Of a stretch of DNA of 64,000 nt, positions 49,412 through 58,792 are shown in pieces. Source of the DNA: an uncultured Faecalibacterium sp. (GTDB taxonomy: Bacteria > Bacillota > Clostridia > Oscillospirales > Ruminococcaceae); contig CAKSWU010000003.1 of NCBI GenBank assembly GCA_934513205.1, forward strand, positions 62,001 through 126,000, in the 5' to 3' direction. Every line of letters starts with the position of its first letter. Within the stretch, counting starts at the first letter, position 1. The translations under genes and the position numbers were made by a program. The notes beneath the pieces were generated by a model. It was not told the origin of the DNA. It saw only the letters and a program-made list of their open reading frames with translations, and searched no databases.

Positions 49412-49579
49412 ATGGTATGTATGATGGCAATGTTATGGGCACAGGAGATCATGTCCGCCGCGACCGTGGAGGAGGCGAAGGCACTGTACGAGCGCTGCCC
49501 CCGCCTGCTGAAGGCGAAGGTGAAGGACATCCTCGTCAAGAGCGGCTTTGAGGAGATCACAACCAGCACGAAGGAGTAA
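49412..49579 (+). CDS. XkdX/CD1375-like small protein
   Basis: 55 residues. MAMLWAQEIMSAATVEEAKA with LYERCPRLLKAKVKDIL matches the short helical proteins next to Firmicute tail fibres. Several Met starts possible (49382 to 49424). Confidence 0.5.
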   Translation: MVCMMAMLWAQEIMSAATVEEAKALYERCPRLLKAKVKDILVKSGFEEITTSTKE

Positions 49580-49588
49580 ACTTTCAAA

Positions 49589-51334
49589 ATGGCACTCTCG
49601 AACACGGCGACGCCGAAATACTACGGCCGGTTCCGGGAGGCCGTGATGCGAGGCGAGATCCCTGTCTGCAGGGAGATCAGCATGGAAATGAACCGGATCG
49701 ACGACCTGATTGCAAATCCGGGCATCTGGTATGATGATAAGGCTATGGATGGCTTCGTGAAGTTTTGCGAACGGGAGCTGACCCTGACGGACGGAACAGA
49801 CCTGAAGCTGCTGGACACCTTCAAGCTGTGGGCGGAACAGATTTTCGGCTGGTACTACTTTGAGGAGCGCACGGTGTACAAGCCGAACCCGGACGGACAC
49901 GGCGGGCACTACGAGCAGAAGCACATCAAGCACCGGCTGGTGCGAAAGCAGTATCTGATCGTGGCGCGCGGTGCGGCAAAAAGCATGTATGACAGCTGTA
50001 TTCAGCAGTATTTTCTTTCTGTGGACGGCTACACGACCCAGCAGATCACCACAGCACCAACTATGAAACAGGCAGAAGAGGTCCTCTCACCGGTACGAAC
50101 AGCAATCGCACGGGCGAGGGGACCTCTTTATCGCTTTATGACGGAAGGCAGCCTGCAGAACACGACGGGCTCTGCAAGCGGCAGAGTAAAGCTGGCCAGC
50201 ACAAAGAAAGGCATCGAGAACTTTCTGACCAACAGCCTTTTGGAGATCCGCCCCATGAGCATCGACAAGCTGCAGGGCCGGAGAGACAAAGTGGCAACAG
50301 TAGACGAGTGGCTCAGCTGCCCCATCCGGGAAGACCCCATTGGTGCCATCGAGCAGGGCAGTTCGAAGGTGAACGATTACCTGATCGTGGCGACCAGCAG
50401 CGAGGGCACGGTGCGCAACGGCTGCGGCGACTCCATCAAAATGGAATTGATGAGCATCCTGAAAGGGGATTACGTCAACCCGCATGTGTCCATCTGGTAC
50501 TACAAGCTGGACAGCATTGAAGAAGTGAACGACCCGTCGATGTGGGTGAAGGCGAACCCGAACCTGGGGTTGACCGTGAGTTATGAAGCCTACCAGCTGG
50601 ATGTGGAGCGCGCCGAGAAAGCACCGGCGAGCCGGAACGACATTCTGGCCAAGCGCTTCGGCATCCCGATGGAAGGGTACACCTACTTCTTCCCCTACGA
50701 GGAGACGCTGCCACACCGGCACCGGGACTTCTGGCAGATGGCCTGTGCCATGGGGGCGGACCTCTCGCAGGGTGACGACTTCTGCGCCTTTACCTTTCTG
50801 TTCCCAATGGATCACGGCTACTTTGGCGTGAAGACACGGGACTACATCACGAGCTACACCCTCTCGAAACTACCACAGGCCATGCGCCAGAAGTATGACG
50901 AGTTCATGCGGGAGGGGACACTGGTCATCATGGAAGGCACGGTGCTGGACATGATGGAAGTATACGACGACCTGGATGCCTTCATCGAGAACAGCGGCTA
51001 CGACGTGCGGGCTTTCGGTTACGACCCCTACAACGCAAAGGACTTTGTGGAGCGGTGGGCGCGGGAGAACGGCGAGTATGCCATTGAGAAAGTCATTCAG
51101 GGCGCAAAGACCGAGAGCGTACCGCTGGGTGAGCTGAAGAAGCTGAGCGAACAGCGGAAACTGCTGTTTGACGAAGCGCTGATGCAATTCGCCATGGGCA
51201 ACTGCATTACGCTGGAAGACACAAACGGCAACCGCAAGCTTCTGAAACAACGATATGACCAGAAGATCGATGCGGTTGCCGCTATGATGGATGCGTATGT
51301 AGCTTATAAGGTGAACCGGGATGCGTTTGAGTGA
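49589..51334 (+). CDS. Terminase large subunit
   Basis: ATP-driven packaging motor and nuclease, 581 residues. Walker A variant VARGAAKS at 125-132, Walker B KVATVDEW, motif III VATSSEGT; RNase-H-like nuclease with GADLSQGDD and the later Asp of FGYDPYNAKD and KIDAVAAMMDAY. HK97/Terminase_1 class. The ATG sits in a TTTCAAAATGG context. Confidence 0.93.
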   Translation: MALSNTATPKYYGRFREAVMRGEIPVCREISMEMNRIDDLIANPGIWYDDKAMDGFVKFCERELTLTDGTDLKLLDTFKLWAEQIFGWYYFEERTVYKPNPDGHGGHYEQKHIKHRLVRKQYLIVARGAAKSMYDSCIQQYFLSVDGYTTQQITTAPTMKQAEEVLSPVRTAIARARGPLYRFMTEGSLQNTTGSASGRVKLASTKKGIENFLTNSLLEIRPMSIDKLQGRRDKVATVDEWLSCPIREDPIGAIEQGSSKVNDYLIVATSSEGTVRNGCGDSIKMELMSILKGDYVNPHVSIWYYKLDSIEEVNDPSMWVKANPNLGLTVSYEAYQLDVERAEKAPASRNDILAKRFGIPMEGYTYFFPYEETLPHRHRDFWQMACAMGADLSQGDDFCAFTFLFPMDHGYFGVKTRDYITSYTLSKLPQAMRQKYDEFMREGTLVIMEGTVLDMMEVYDDLDAFIENSGYDVRAFGYDPYNAKDFVERWARENGEYAIEKVIQGAKTESVPLGELKKLSEQRKLLFDEALMQFAMGNCITLEDTNGNRKLLKQRYDQKIDAVAAMMDAYVAYKVNRDAFE

Positions 51335-51874
51335 TTAAGCTTCTTGCTTTTTCACTCTGTAGTGCTGAGAGAATTCGTTTACCAATGTCTGATTGGGTTT
51401 GAGTTTAATCCCAATGGCGTTGGCCTGTTCTTCTTTTTCAGGAGAATGAAAACGGTTTTCACGCATGTTTCTTATGCTCAAGCCATGCTTCCGAAGGACG
51501 GAATCATAATCTTCCGGATTCACTGGTGCCGGAGTATTCTCTTGAACAGGATCGGGAGAGATGTACTCTCCAGGAAATGTTTTGGTGCGAGAATCCCCTA
51601 TCGAATCGCATTCTGTGGTAGGTTCTTCTGTAAACAAATCCTTGTTTTTCAGCCACCAAACGAATAGGGTGCAGGCACCTGCAAAAGTTGCATAACCTGC
51701 TTTGGTTAGCTTGGGATGTTTCTCGAAAAAAGACTGCTTTGGATTGTCTTCTTCATCAAAATAGTCAAGGCCAAATTCAAGACCTGCCATATCGCAATGA
51801 GGACATTTGATAGTCTTGGCCTTCTTTTTCGGGGCGGTGATCTCGCCGCCGCAGTTCGGGCAGATAACGGTCAT
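51335..51874 (-). CDS. Zinc-ribbon membrane protein (cassette gene 3)
   Basis: 179 residues from the ATG after AGAAAGGAGTGCTTTT. CPNCGGEITAPKKKAKTIKC-PHC zinc ribbon, one TM helix (KAGYATFAGACTLFVWWL), acidic external region. Same build as the next gene; starts where the terminase stops. Confidence 0.65.
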   Translation of the reverse strand: MTVICPNCGGEITAPKKKAKTIKCPHCDMAGLEFGLDYFDEEDNPKQSFFEKHPKLTKAGYATFAGACTLFVWWLKNKDLFTEEPTTECDSIGDSRTKTFPGEYISPDPVQENTPAPVNPEDYDSVLRKHGLSIRNMRENRFHSPEKEEQANAIGIKLKPNQTLVNEFSQHYRVKKQEA

Positions 51875-51893
51875 AAAAGCACTCCTTTCTGCG

Positions 51894-52727
51894 TCAGCCG
51901 AAAATGTAATCGTGGTAGGAGACGACGATTTCTGTATCAAGCTGGTACCATTCGCCCTTCGTGAAAGAGGGTGCGCCGTCAACGGTGACTTCGATGATCT
52001 CGTACTGAGAGTGATTGTTGCCGAGGATGAGGTCATGCTTTGGTTGATCGACAACATTGGTAAAGCCTGCATCTTTCAGGGCTTTGATAACATCTCTGGC
52101 ATCGTCATCCTCGGAAAAGTCCGGCATTTTCACTTCGCCTATGGCAAGGTGTGATGCAGCGATCTCCTCGTCTTTCAGGCGGGCAAGTTCTGCCTGATGG
52201 ACCGCAAGTTCCTGTGAGCGCTTATGCGCAGCAGAGCCGTAGATGCCACCGCCAACCAAAACTGCAACAATCAGAACCGCACTGATAAGGCATTTTTTCT
52301 TATTTGCACGGTAGTAATTGATGCCTTTGGCGATTGCACGACCGGCCTGGCGAGCATGCTTTTCCCGCTGAGCAGACGCCCATTCCTGGTAAATGTGGTC
52401 TTCTTCCGCATCCCGGGCCTCCTGTTCTTTACGGCGGCGCTCAGCTTCCTCGGCCTCGCGTTGGATACGTTCTTCTTCCGCCTTCTTTTTGGCACGGCGT
52501 TCTTCAATGGGCGAAGCAAAAAGATCAATGACACGGCTTGCGTTTTCCGCAACTTTGATTTTTGCATCGTCAACGATATGTTCGGTGTGCTCCGACTTGG
52601 AATAGCTATAGTTCACATTGACGTTGATGCGAACCTGTACGCCGCAAGAGGGGCACCTGATGATTTGAGCGGTATTGTCTTCAAACTGAAGCTTTGCGCC
52701 GCACTTGGGGCATTTAGCAGTCCACAT
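51894..52727 (-). CDS. Zinc-ribbon, coiled-coil, TM protein with PASTA-like end (cassette gene 2)
   Basis: 277 residues. Zinc ribbon CPKCGAKL...CPSCGVQV at 6-30, Glu/Arg coil ~80-125, TM helix CLISAVLIVAVLVGGGIYG, and a C-terminal DDARDVIKALKDAGFTNVV domain resembling PASTA-like repeats. Such host-style proteins are common in Oscillospiraceae accessory regions. Possible envelope or exclusion role. Confidence 0.65.
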   Translation of the reverse strand: MWTAKCPKCGAKLQFEDNTAQIIRCPSCGVQVRINVNVNYSYSKSEHTEHIVDDAKIKVAENASRVIDLFASPIEERRAKKKAEEERIQREAEEAERRRKEQEARDAEEDHIYQEWASAQREKHARQAGRAIAKGINYYRANKKKCLISAVLIVAVLVGGGIYGSAAHKRSQELAVHQAELARLKDEEIAASHLAIGEVKMPDFSEDDDARDVIKALKDAGFTNVVDQPKHDLILGNNHSQYEIIEVTVDGAPSFTKGEWYQLDTEIVVSYHDYIFG

Positions 52728-52754
52728 ATAGGATTTCCCTTTCCTCGCAAGCCT

Positions 52755-53252
52755 TTACGGTTTCGATATATCGTAGACAGTCTTCATTTCATCAAGAGCG
52801 GTCTTGGCAACTTCGAGATCCGCTTTTTCAAAAGCATAAACCGCAGGCAGATTGCCGCCAGACGTTTCAGTGACGAGCAGAACAGAATCACTGCCGGGCT
52901 CCTGGTATTTGAAATTCCGGTGGCAGGTTCCCTCAGAATAATAGAAGACAGAGTCGACGCCGTTTGCAAGGCCTTCTCCCTGATAAGTTGTAAGATAGGC
53001 TTTGCCGGATTTGGATGAAGTCAACCATACCGCTTTGACGTTGGAGCCAAAGAGCAGGTAATAGGTGTCGCGGCCGGACGTATATGTGTAGGCCGTAGAA
53101 AAGTTCGCACCTGTGGTTAAAAAACTGCCTCGGAATGACTTTGCCGCAGAAGAACCCTTGAAAATTGCAAACGCGATCCACAAAACGATCAGGATGCCCA
53201 AAATGGCAAAAAGAATTCTGAGTGGATGTTTGCGGTGTTCATTGGACTCCAT
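52755..53252 (-). CDS. Membrane-anchored protein (cassette gene 1)
   Basis: 165 residues from the ATG after AGGAAAGAGGAAATC. TM helix PLRILFAILGILIVLWIAFA then an exposed beta domain. First gene of a three-gene minus-strand operon inside the head module. Function unknown. Confidence 0.6.
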   Translation of the reverse strand: MESNEHRKHPLRILFAILGILIVLWIAFAIFKGSSAAKSFRGSFLTTGANFSTAYTYTSGRDTYYLLFGSNVKAVWLTSSKSGKAYLTTYQGEGLANGVDSVFYYSEGTCHRNFKYQEPGSDSVLLVTETSGGNLPAVYAFEKADLEVAKTALDEMKTVYDISKP

Positions 53253-53365
53253 ATGATTTCCTCTTTCCTCACAAAAATGGCTGTTAATGCCAGTATAGCA
53301 CGGAAATGGGGATAAAAGCAATAAAAAGTAAAAGAAGATGAAAAAATGCAGAAGGGAGGGACAAG

Positions 53366-53926
53366 ATGAGACGACAGGATGAGCTCTGGCACTGGGGCAT
53401 CAAAGGCATGAAATGGGGCGTGCGCCGCTACCAGAACAAGGACGGCACCCTGACCACTGCCGGAAAGAAGCACTACGGCGAAGATGGTGCAGACGGCGCA
53501 AACACTGGGACCGAAGCGACGGAGTATGCTCCGAAGGCGTCCAAGAAGAAAGTCAGCGACTACTCGGACGAGGAGCTGCGGGCCCAGATCAACCGGATGC
53601 AGATGGAGAAGCAGTACCGTGACCTTTCCGGCCAGACGAACGTGCGCGAGGACGACCCGAACCGGGAGCTGAAACTGCAGCGGGAACGTTTGCAGCTGCA
53701 GCGGGACGTGAAAAGCCTGAAGAAGGAGATCAACGGCGGGCAGACCTTCGTGAAGACAGTGTTCGACACGGCAGGGCAGCAGGCGCTTTCCACCATGATG
53801 AAAGGTGCTATGCTGTACGCCGGAAAACAGGCGGTGACAAACATTCTGGGCAACCCGGACCTTGCGAACGCGATGGCCACGGGCAGCGTGGGCGGACAGA
53901 ACACCGACAAGAAGAAAGACAGCTGA
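53366..53926 (+). CDS. Head-module protein with WGIKGMKWGVRRYQ tag
   Basis: 186 residues, RBS AAGGGAGGGACAAG. The N-terminus ELWHWGIKGMKWGVRRYQNK with TLTTAGKKHYG is a tag shared by many phage head-region proteins, followed by coiled coil and a helical tail. It may be a virion-internal or scaffold protein. The RNAP candidate has a related tag. Confidence 0.65.
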   Translation: MRRQDELWHWGIKGMKWGVRRYQNKDGTLTTAGKKHYGEDGADGANTGTEATEYAPKASKKKVSDYSDEELRAQINRMQMEKQYRDLSGQTNVREDDPNRELKLQRERLQLQRDVKSLKKEINGGQTFVKTVFDTAGQQALSTMMKGAMLYAGKQAVTNILGNPDLANAMATGSVGGQNTDKKKDS

Positions 53927-53935
53927 TACCGGGTG

Positions 53936-54004
53936 GAACCCTCTCACCGCCACAGTCTGGCTGCGCCAGAGCCATGACGGAGCTCTCCCGAGGGGGGAGA
54001 GCCT
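53936..54004. repeat. REP-like palindromic repeat
   Basis: CCCTCTCACCGCC, inner palindrome CTGGCTGCGCCAG, and hairpin GCTCTCCC-GAGG-GGGGAGAGC. I recognise the layout from dispersed Faecalibacterium repeats. It sits between two head genes and could attenuate transcription. Confidence 0.55.
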
Positions 54005-54027
54005 TTCTTAAAGGAAGGAAAATCAAA

Positions 54028-55299
54028 ATGGAAACAGAAATGAGTTTTGGTTCCCGGCTGAAGCACGCCTGGAACGCTTTTCTGAACCGGGACCCTCCCC
54101 GGAACTTTGGAGGGTATGCAGGCGGGTACAGTTACCGGCCTGACCGGGTGCGGCTGACGCGGGGAAACGAACGGACGTTCGTGACCAGTGTATACAACCG
54201 CATCTCGATGGACTGCAGCGCCATCACGATACAGCATGTAAGGCTCGACGAAAATGGCCGATTTGATTCAGTCATCGACTCGGGCCTTAATTCTTGCCTG
54301 AACCTCGAAGCAAACCTGGACCAGACGGGCCGGGGCCTTGTGCAGGACATTGTGATGAGCATGCTGGACGAAGGCGTGGTGGCCGTGGTGCCGGTGGAAA
54401 CGAATTACGACCCCAGCCGGAGCGACAGCTACAAAATCTACTCCATGCGGGTGGGCAAAGTGCTGGAATGGTATCCCGAGCATGTGCGGGTGCGGCTTTA
54501 CAACGACAAGACCGGGCAGAAAGAGGAGCTGGTCCTGCCGAAAAAGACTGTGGCTCTGATCGAGAACCCATTCTACGCCATCATGAACGAGCCGAACAGC
54601 ACGATGCAGCGCCTGATCCGCAAGCTGAGCTTACTCGACGTGGTGGACGAGCAGGCAGGTGCAGGGAAGCTGGACCTGATCATTCAGCTGCCCTACGTTG
54701 TGAAAAGCGACGCACGCCGGGAGCAGGCCAACAAGCGCCGACAGGAGATCGAAGACCAGCTTCGCGACTCGAAATACGGAATTGCGTGGACGGACGGCAC
54801 CGAGCGGGTGACGCAGCTGAACCGCAGCCTTGAAAACAACCTTCTGAAGCAGATCGAATACCTGACGAACATGTTTTACAGTCAATTGGGTATTACCCTC
54901 GAGATCATGAACGGGACGGCAGACGAGGCAGCGATGACCAACTACTACAACCGGATCGTGGAGCCCATCGTCAGCGCGATCGTGGACGAGATGAAGCGGA
55001 AGTTCCTGACCAAGACCGCCCGCGGCCAGCGGCAGAGCATTTTGTTCTTCCGGGATCCGTTCAAGCTGGCACCCATTGGCACGGTGGCCGAGATGGCAGA
55101 CAAGTTTACCCGCAATGAGATCATGAGCTCCAACGAGTTCCGGCAGGCCATTGGTCTGAAACCCTCGAAGGACCCGCGGGCGGACGAGCTGAGCAACAAG
55201 AACCTGAACCAGAGCACGGACCAGATACAGAACCCCACCGCCATGGCGGGTGGCAAGGAGACTGTGGACCGGCTTTTGGCAAGGGAGAAAGATTCTTAA
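54028..55299 (+). CDS. Portal protein
   Basis: Dodecameric head vertex through which DNA passes. 423 residues, ATG after AAGGAAGGAAAATCAAA. Begins with short basic head-binding part, VTSVYNRISMDCSAI near 60, and late QLGITLEIMNGTADEAAMTN and PSKDPRADELSN typical of HK97-like portals. Confidence 0.88.
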   Translation: METEMSFGSRLKHAWNAFLNRDPPRNFGGYAGGYSYRPDRVRLTRGNERTFVTSVYNRISMDCSAITIQHVRLDENGRFDSVIDSGLNSCLNLEANLDQTGRGLVQDIVMSMLDEGVVAVVPVETNYDPSRSDSYKIYSMRVGKVLEWYPEHVRVRLYNDKTGQKEELVLPKKTVALIENPFYAIMNEPNSTMQRLIRKLSLLDVVDEQAGAGKLDLIIQLPYVVKSDARREQANKRRQEIEDQLRDSKYGIAWTDGTERVTQLNRSLENNLLKQIEYLTNMFYSQLGITLEIMNGTADEAAMTNYYNRIVEPIVSAIVDEMKRKFLTKTARGQRQSILFFRDPFKLAPIGTVAEMADKFTRNEIMSSNEFRQAIGLKPSKDPRADELSNKNLNQSTDQIQNPTAMAGGKETVDRLLAREKDS

Positions 55300-55335
55300 C
55301 GGAATCTTGAGAGGAAGGAGGTTTAAGAAATCAAA

Positions 55336-57102
55336 ATGGCGAAGAAATTCGACTACGATTTTTCCGGCTATGCAACGAAGGCGAACACCCTGTGCTATGA
55401 CGGACTGACCATCGCACCGGACGCCTTTAAGGGCGACGACGGGCGAAAGGTGCCGGTGGTGTGGAACCACGACCACTCGGACCCGGAGCATGTGCTGGGG
55501 CACGCCCTTTTGCAGAACCGGAAAGACGGCGTTTATGCCTATGTGAAGATGAACGACAGCCCCAGCGGCCAGAGCGCACTGGAAGCTGTGCGCAGCGGCG
55601 ACATTGATGCCATGAGCATCTTTGCAAATGGACTGAAGAAAGCAGGCCAGACCGTGATGCACGGTGTGATCCGGGAGCTGAGTCTGGTGCTGGCGGGCTG
55701 CAACCCGGGCGCGGTGATCGACGAGATCGTGGAGCACAGCGCGGATTACAACGCAGAGGAAGGCGAGGAAGCCTTTATCTATACGGACGGCGGGATCAGC
55801 CTGAAGCACGGACTTGACCCCGACGACACCCCTTTGGACGAGGAGGAAGACAACATGGCACAGGCAGGCGGTAAGACGCTGGAAGAAGTGTACAACAGCA
55901 TGACCCCCGAACAGCAGGAGTGCTGCTGCGCACTGGTGGGCATGGCAAAAAAAGGCCTTGACGAAGACGACCCCAATGCAGAGGCCAACAACGACAAGGA
56001 TGATGAAGACAAGGAGGACGAAACCGTGAAGCACAATGTTTTTGACAACGACAAGGACCAGGGCGTGCTGAAGCACAGCATTGACGAGATCAACAAGGTG
56101 GTGAAGACCGCCAAGACCTGCGGCACTATGAAGGCTGCTTTTGCAAATGCCGGCATTGAGGACAGCGAAGTGAACGCCCTGTGCCACGGCATTGACAACA
56201 TCGACTGGCTGTTCCCGGAAGATCGCCTGCTGGACACCCCGCCCCGCATCATTGACAAGCCTGACGACTGGGTGAGCGTGGTAATGGGCGGCGTGAAGCA
56301 CATCCCGTTCAGCCGCTTCAAGAGCCTGTTTGCGGACCTGACCGAGGACGATGCACGTGCCAAGGGCTACCTGAAGGGCAACTACAAGACCGAAGAGGTA
56401 TTCGGCCTGCTGCGCCGCTCCACCGGCCCGACCACGGTGTACAAGAAGCAGGAGCTGGATCGCGACGACGTGATCGACATTACCAGCTTTGACGTGGTGG
56501 CATGGCTGCGCAACGAGATGCGCTACAAGCTGAACCGTGAGCTGGCACTGGCCTACATTCTGGGCGATGGCCGCATGGCAGCAAGCCGCGACAAGATCGA
56601 CGAGAACTGCATCCGCCCGGTGTTCAACGATGCCGACCTGTTTACCATCAAGGTACAGGTGAAGACTACCGGCATGACCACCGTGGAGGACAAGTACAAG
56701 GCCTTTATCAAGCAGGCCATCCGTGCCCGCAAGGACTACCGCGGCAGCGGCACCCCGACCATGTTTACCACTGAGGATGCCCTGACCGAGATGCTGCTGC
56801 TGGAAGACGGCATGGGCCGCCCGCTGTACACGGACGAGGCCGCACTGGCCCGCAAGCTGCGCGTTGCCAAGATCGTGACCATTCCCGAAATGGAAGGCCG
56901 CAAGGGTGCCAAGGGCGGCAATCTGGCTGCCGTGATCGTGAACCTGGCCGACTACACCGTGGGTGCGGACAAGGGCGGTGCCGTGAGCATGTTCGATGAT
57001 TTTGACATCGACTTCAATGCACAGAAGTACCTGATCGAGACCCGCTGCTCCGGTGCACTGACCAGCCCCTACAGCGCTATGGCCATTGAGTGGGCTGCTT
57101 AA
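55336..57102 (+). CDS. Prohead protease-major capsid protein fusion
   Basis: 588 residues in one frame. Residues 1-140 are an HK97-type (S78) protease with His45 in VWNHDHSDP and nucleophile Ser93 in AMSIFANG. An acidic linker and scaffold-like delta region (~165-240) leads to an HK97-fold capsid protein (~245-588) with DVVAWLRNEM, RKDYRGSGTP and PLYTDEAAL. Protease and capsid are normally separate genes; here self-cleavage must free the shell protein. Confidence 0.88.
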   Translation: MAKKFDYDFSGYATKANTLCYDGLTIAPDAFKGDDGRKVPVVWNHDHSDPEHVLGHALLQNRKDGVYAYVKMNDSPSGQSALEAVRSGDIDAMSIFANGLKKAGQTVMHGVIRELSLVLAGCNPGAVIDEIVEHSADYNAEEGEEAFIYTDGGISLKHGLDPDDTPLDEEEDNMAQAGGKTLEEVYNSMTPEQQECCCALVGMAKKGLDEDDPNAEANNDKDDEDKEDETVKHNVFDNDKDQGVLKHSIDEINKVVKTAKTCGTMKAAFANAGIEDSEVNALCHGIDNIDWLFPEDRLLDTPPRIIDKPDDWVSVVMGGVKHIPFSRFKSLFADLTEDDARAKGYLKGNYKTEEVFGLLRRSTGPTTVYKKQELDRDDVIDITSFDVVAWLRNEMRYKLNRELALAYILGDGRMAASRDKIDENCIRPVFNDADLFTIKVQVKTTGMTTVEDKYKAFIKQAIRARKDYRGSGTPTMFTTEDALTEMLLLEDGMGRPLYTDEAALARKLRVAKIVTIPEMEGRKGAKGGNLAAVIVNLADYTVGADKGGAVSMFDDFDIDFNAQKYLIETRCSGALTSPYSAMAIEWAA

Positions 57103-57119
57103 AAAGGAGGTAAACCGAT

Positions 57120-57374
57120 ATGCTGAAACCCTGTTACGAGACCGGCTATGACCTGCATGTGGCAAACTACATTGCCTACGCAAATGAGGGCAAGCTGTAC
57201 GAGGATGCCGACCACAAGACCGAGGCTGCGCAGGAAGACTGCGAGAAGGCCTTTAAGCTGGGCCGACTGATGATCGATAACGGCACCGAGCTGTGCCAGG
57301 CGGTGGCAAAGACCAGCGCAGGCTTTGTGACCTACGACGGCAAGACTGCTGTGACCTACACCGCCAAGGCCTGA
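57120..57374 (+). CDS. Small head protein
   Basis: 84 residues, RBS AAAAAGGAGG. Located directly after the capsid, where decoration or connector proteins lie; no motif confirms this. Confidence 0.6.
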   Translation: MLKPCYETGYDLHVANYIAYANEGKLYEDADHKTEAAQEDCEKAFKLGRLMIDNGTELCQAVAKTSAGFVTYDGKTAVTYTAKA

Positions 57375-57428
57375 TTCTTCAGGCTTTGAGGTTAGTATAA
57401 ACTAATCAAAATGGAGTGAAGGTGCGCT

Positions 57429-57755
57429 ATGAGCAAGTGGTTTGGAAAGCTGGGATTTGTTGAGACCCAGGAGACAGAGCCGAGTGTCTACTCGGAGATC
57501 GTGACAGAGCGTGACTGTTACGGCGATCTTGTGCGGAACACGCGCAGAATCCAGTCCGGCGACAAGGTGAACGATGATATCAACCTTGCGAACACGTTAA
57601 GCGTCATTGCAGACCCGTATGTTCAGGAGCACTTTTGCGATCTCCGGTATGTGACGCTTTACGGCGGAAAATGGAAGGTGACAGATGTGAGCGTGGAGTA
57701 CCCGCGACTTGTTCTGACGCTGGGAGGGTTATGGCATGGCAACGAAACTGAGTGA
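57429..57755 (+). CDS. Head-tail joining protein (stopper-like)
   Basis: 108 residues. Beta-rich, with VTLYGGKWKVTDVSVEYPRL, consistent with small head-tail adaptor folds. Overlaps the next gene by 20 bp. Confidence 0.6.
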   Translation: MSKWFGKLGFVETQETEPSVYSEIVTERDCYGDLVRNTRRIQSGDKVNDDINLANTLSVIADPYVQEHFCDLRYVTLYGGKWKVTDVSVEYPRLVLTLGGLWHGNETE

Positions 57756-58068
57756 CAGACGCTCCGGGCTGGACGCTTTTTTGCGCAGCATTGTGAAGCA
57801 GCGGTGCGGCAGCGAAAACGTGTATTACCAGCCGCCTGCGAACCTGCGGATGAAATATCCCTGTATCTGCTACGAACTGGAAAAGATCCGCAGCCTGAAG
57901 GCCGACGACCGGGTATACCGTCAGACCTTCCACTATTCTGTGACGGTGATCGACACAAAGCCGGACAGTGAAATGACCGCGGCCGTGAGTATGCTGGAAC
58001 GAGCTTCTCACGACCGCAATTTTGTTTCGGACAACTTATACCATGACGTATTCAGCGTGTGGTACTGA
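57736..58068 (+). CDS. Tail terminator-like protein
   Basis: 110 residues. YPCICYELEKIRSLKADDRV, FHYSVTVIDTKPDSEM alternation matches tail-completion proteins of siphophages. Assigned mainly by order. Confidence 0.65.
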   Translation: MATKLSDRRSGLDAFLRSIVKQRCGSENVYYQPPANLRMKYPCICYELEKIRSLKADDRVYRQTFHYSVTVIDTKPDSEMTAAVSMLERASHDRNFVSDNLYHDVFSVWY

Positions 58069-58094
58069 TACCTTTATAAAGGAGGACAAAAATT

Positions 58095-58748
58095 ATGGCA
58101 AAACTGAAATGGGATGTTGACGGCGAGCGCAAGTTCCATGCCGGTGTTTCGCACGGCGTTGTATTTCCCAAGGCAGATGAAGGCTATGAAAAGGGCGCAT
58201 CCTGGAGCGGCCTGACCGGCGTGACCGAAAGCCCCAGCGGCGCAGAGCCCAACGACCTGTGGGCGGACAACCAGAAGTATGCCCGTCTGATCTCCGGCGA
58301 GGACTACGGCTTTACCATCGAAGCCTACATGTACCCGCCCGAGTTCGAGCCCTGTGACGGTCTGGCAAGCCCGGTGAAGGGTGTGCGCATCGGTCAGCAG
58401 TCCCGCAAGGGCTTCGGCTTTACCTGGCAGACCAAGGTGGGCACCGATCAGGACCCCGACAAGGGCTACATCATCCATGTTGTGTGGAACGCTACTGCCC
58501 AGCCCAGCGAGAAGAGCCACGAGTCGATGAACAACTCCCCGGATGCCGAGACGATGAGCTGGGAGTGCGGCACCGTGCCCACCACCATCGATGGCTACAA
58601 GTCTGCCGCCGTGATGGAGTTTGACAGCACCGTGCTGACGCCTGCGCAGATGAAGGCTGTGGAGGATAAGCTGTACGGCACTGAGAGTGCCGAAGCAACT
58701 CTGCCCACCCCGGATGAGCTGATTGCAGCCATCAAGGCCGCCGTCTAA
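58095..58748 (+). CDS. Major tail tube protein
   Basis: 217 residues, RBS AAAGGAGG. AKLKWDVDGERKFHAGVSHG and YGFTIEAYMYPPEFEPCDG are familiar from Firmicute siphophage tail tubes. Implies a long non-contractile tail, as no sheath gene is adjacent. Confidence 0.85.
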   Translation: MAKLKWDVDGERKFHAGVSHGVVFPKADEGYEKGASWSGLTGVTESPSGAEPNDLWADNQKYARLISGEDYGFTIEAYMYPPEFEPCDGLASPVKGVRIGQQSRKGFGFTWQTKVGTDQDPDKGYIIHVVWNATAQPSEKSHESMNNSPDAETMSWECGTVPTTIDGYKSAAVMEFDSTVLTPAQMKAVEDKLYGTESAEATLPTPDELIAAIKAAV

Positions 58749-58792
58749 GCCCGGAAAAATCAAAATGGAATGAAGCAAAGGAGAAAACCACA

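Noticed and set aside
54631..57183. 850-codon minus-strand frame
   Set aside because: Shadow of the portal and capsid genes, with no RBS and no plausible domain.
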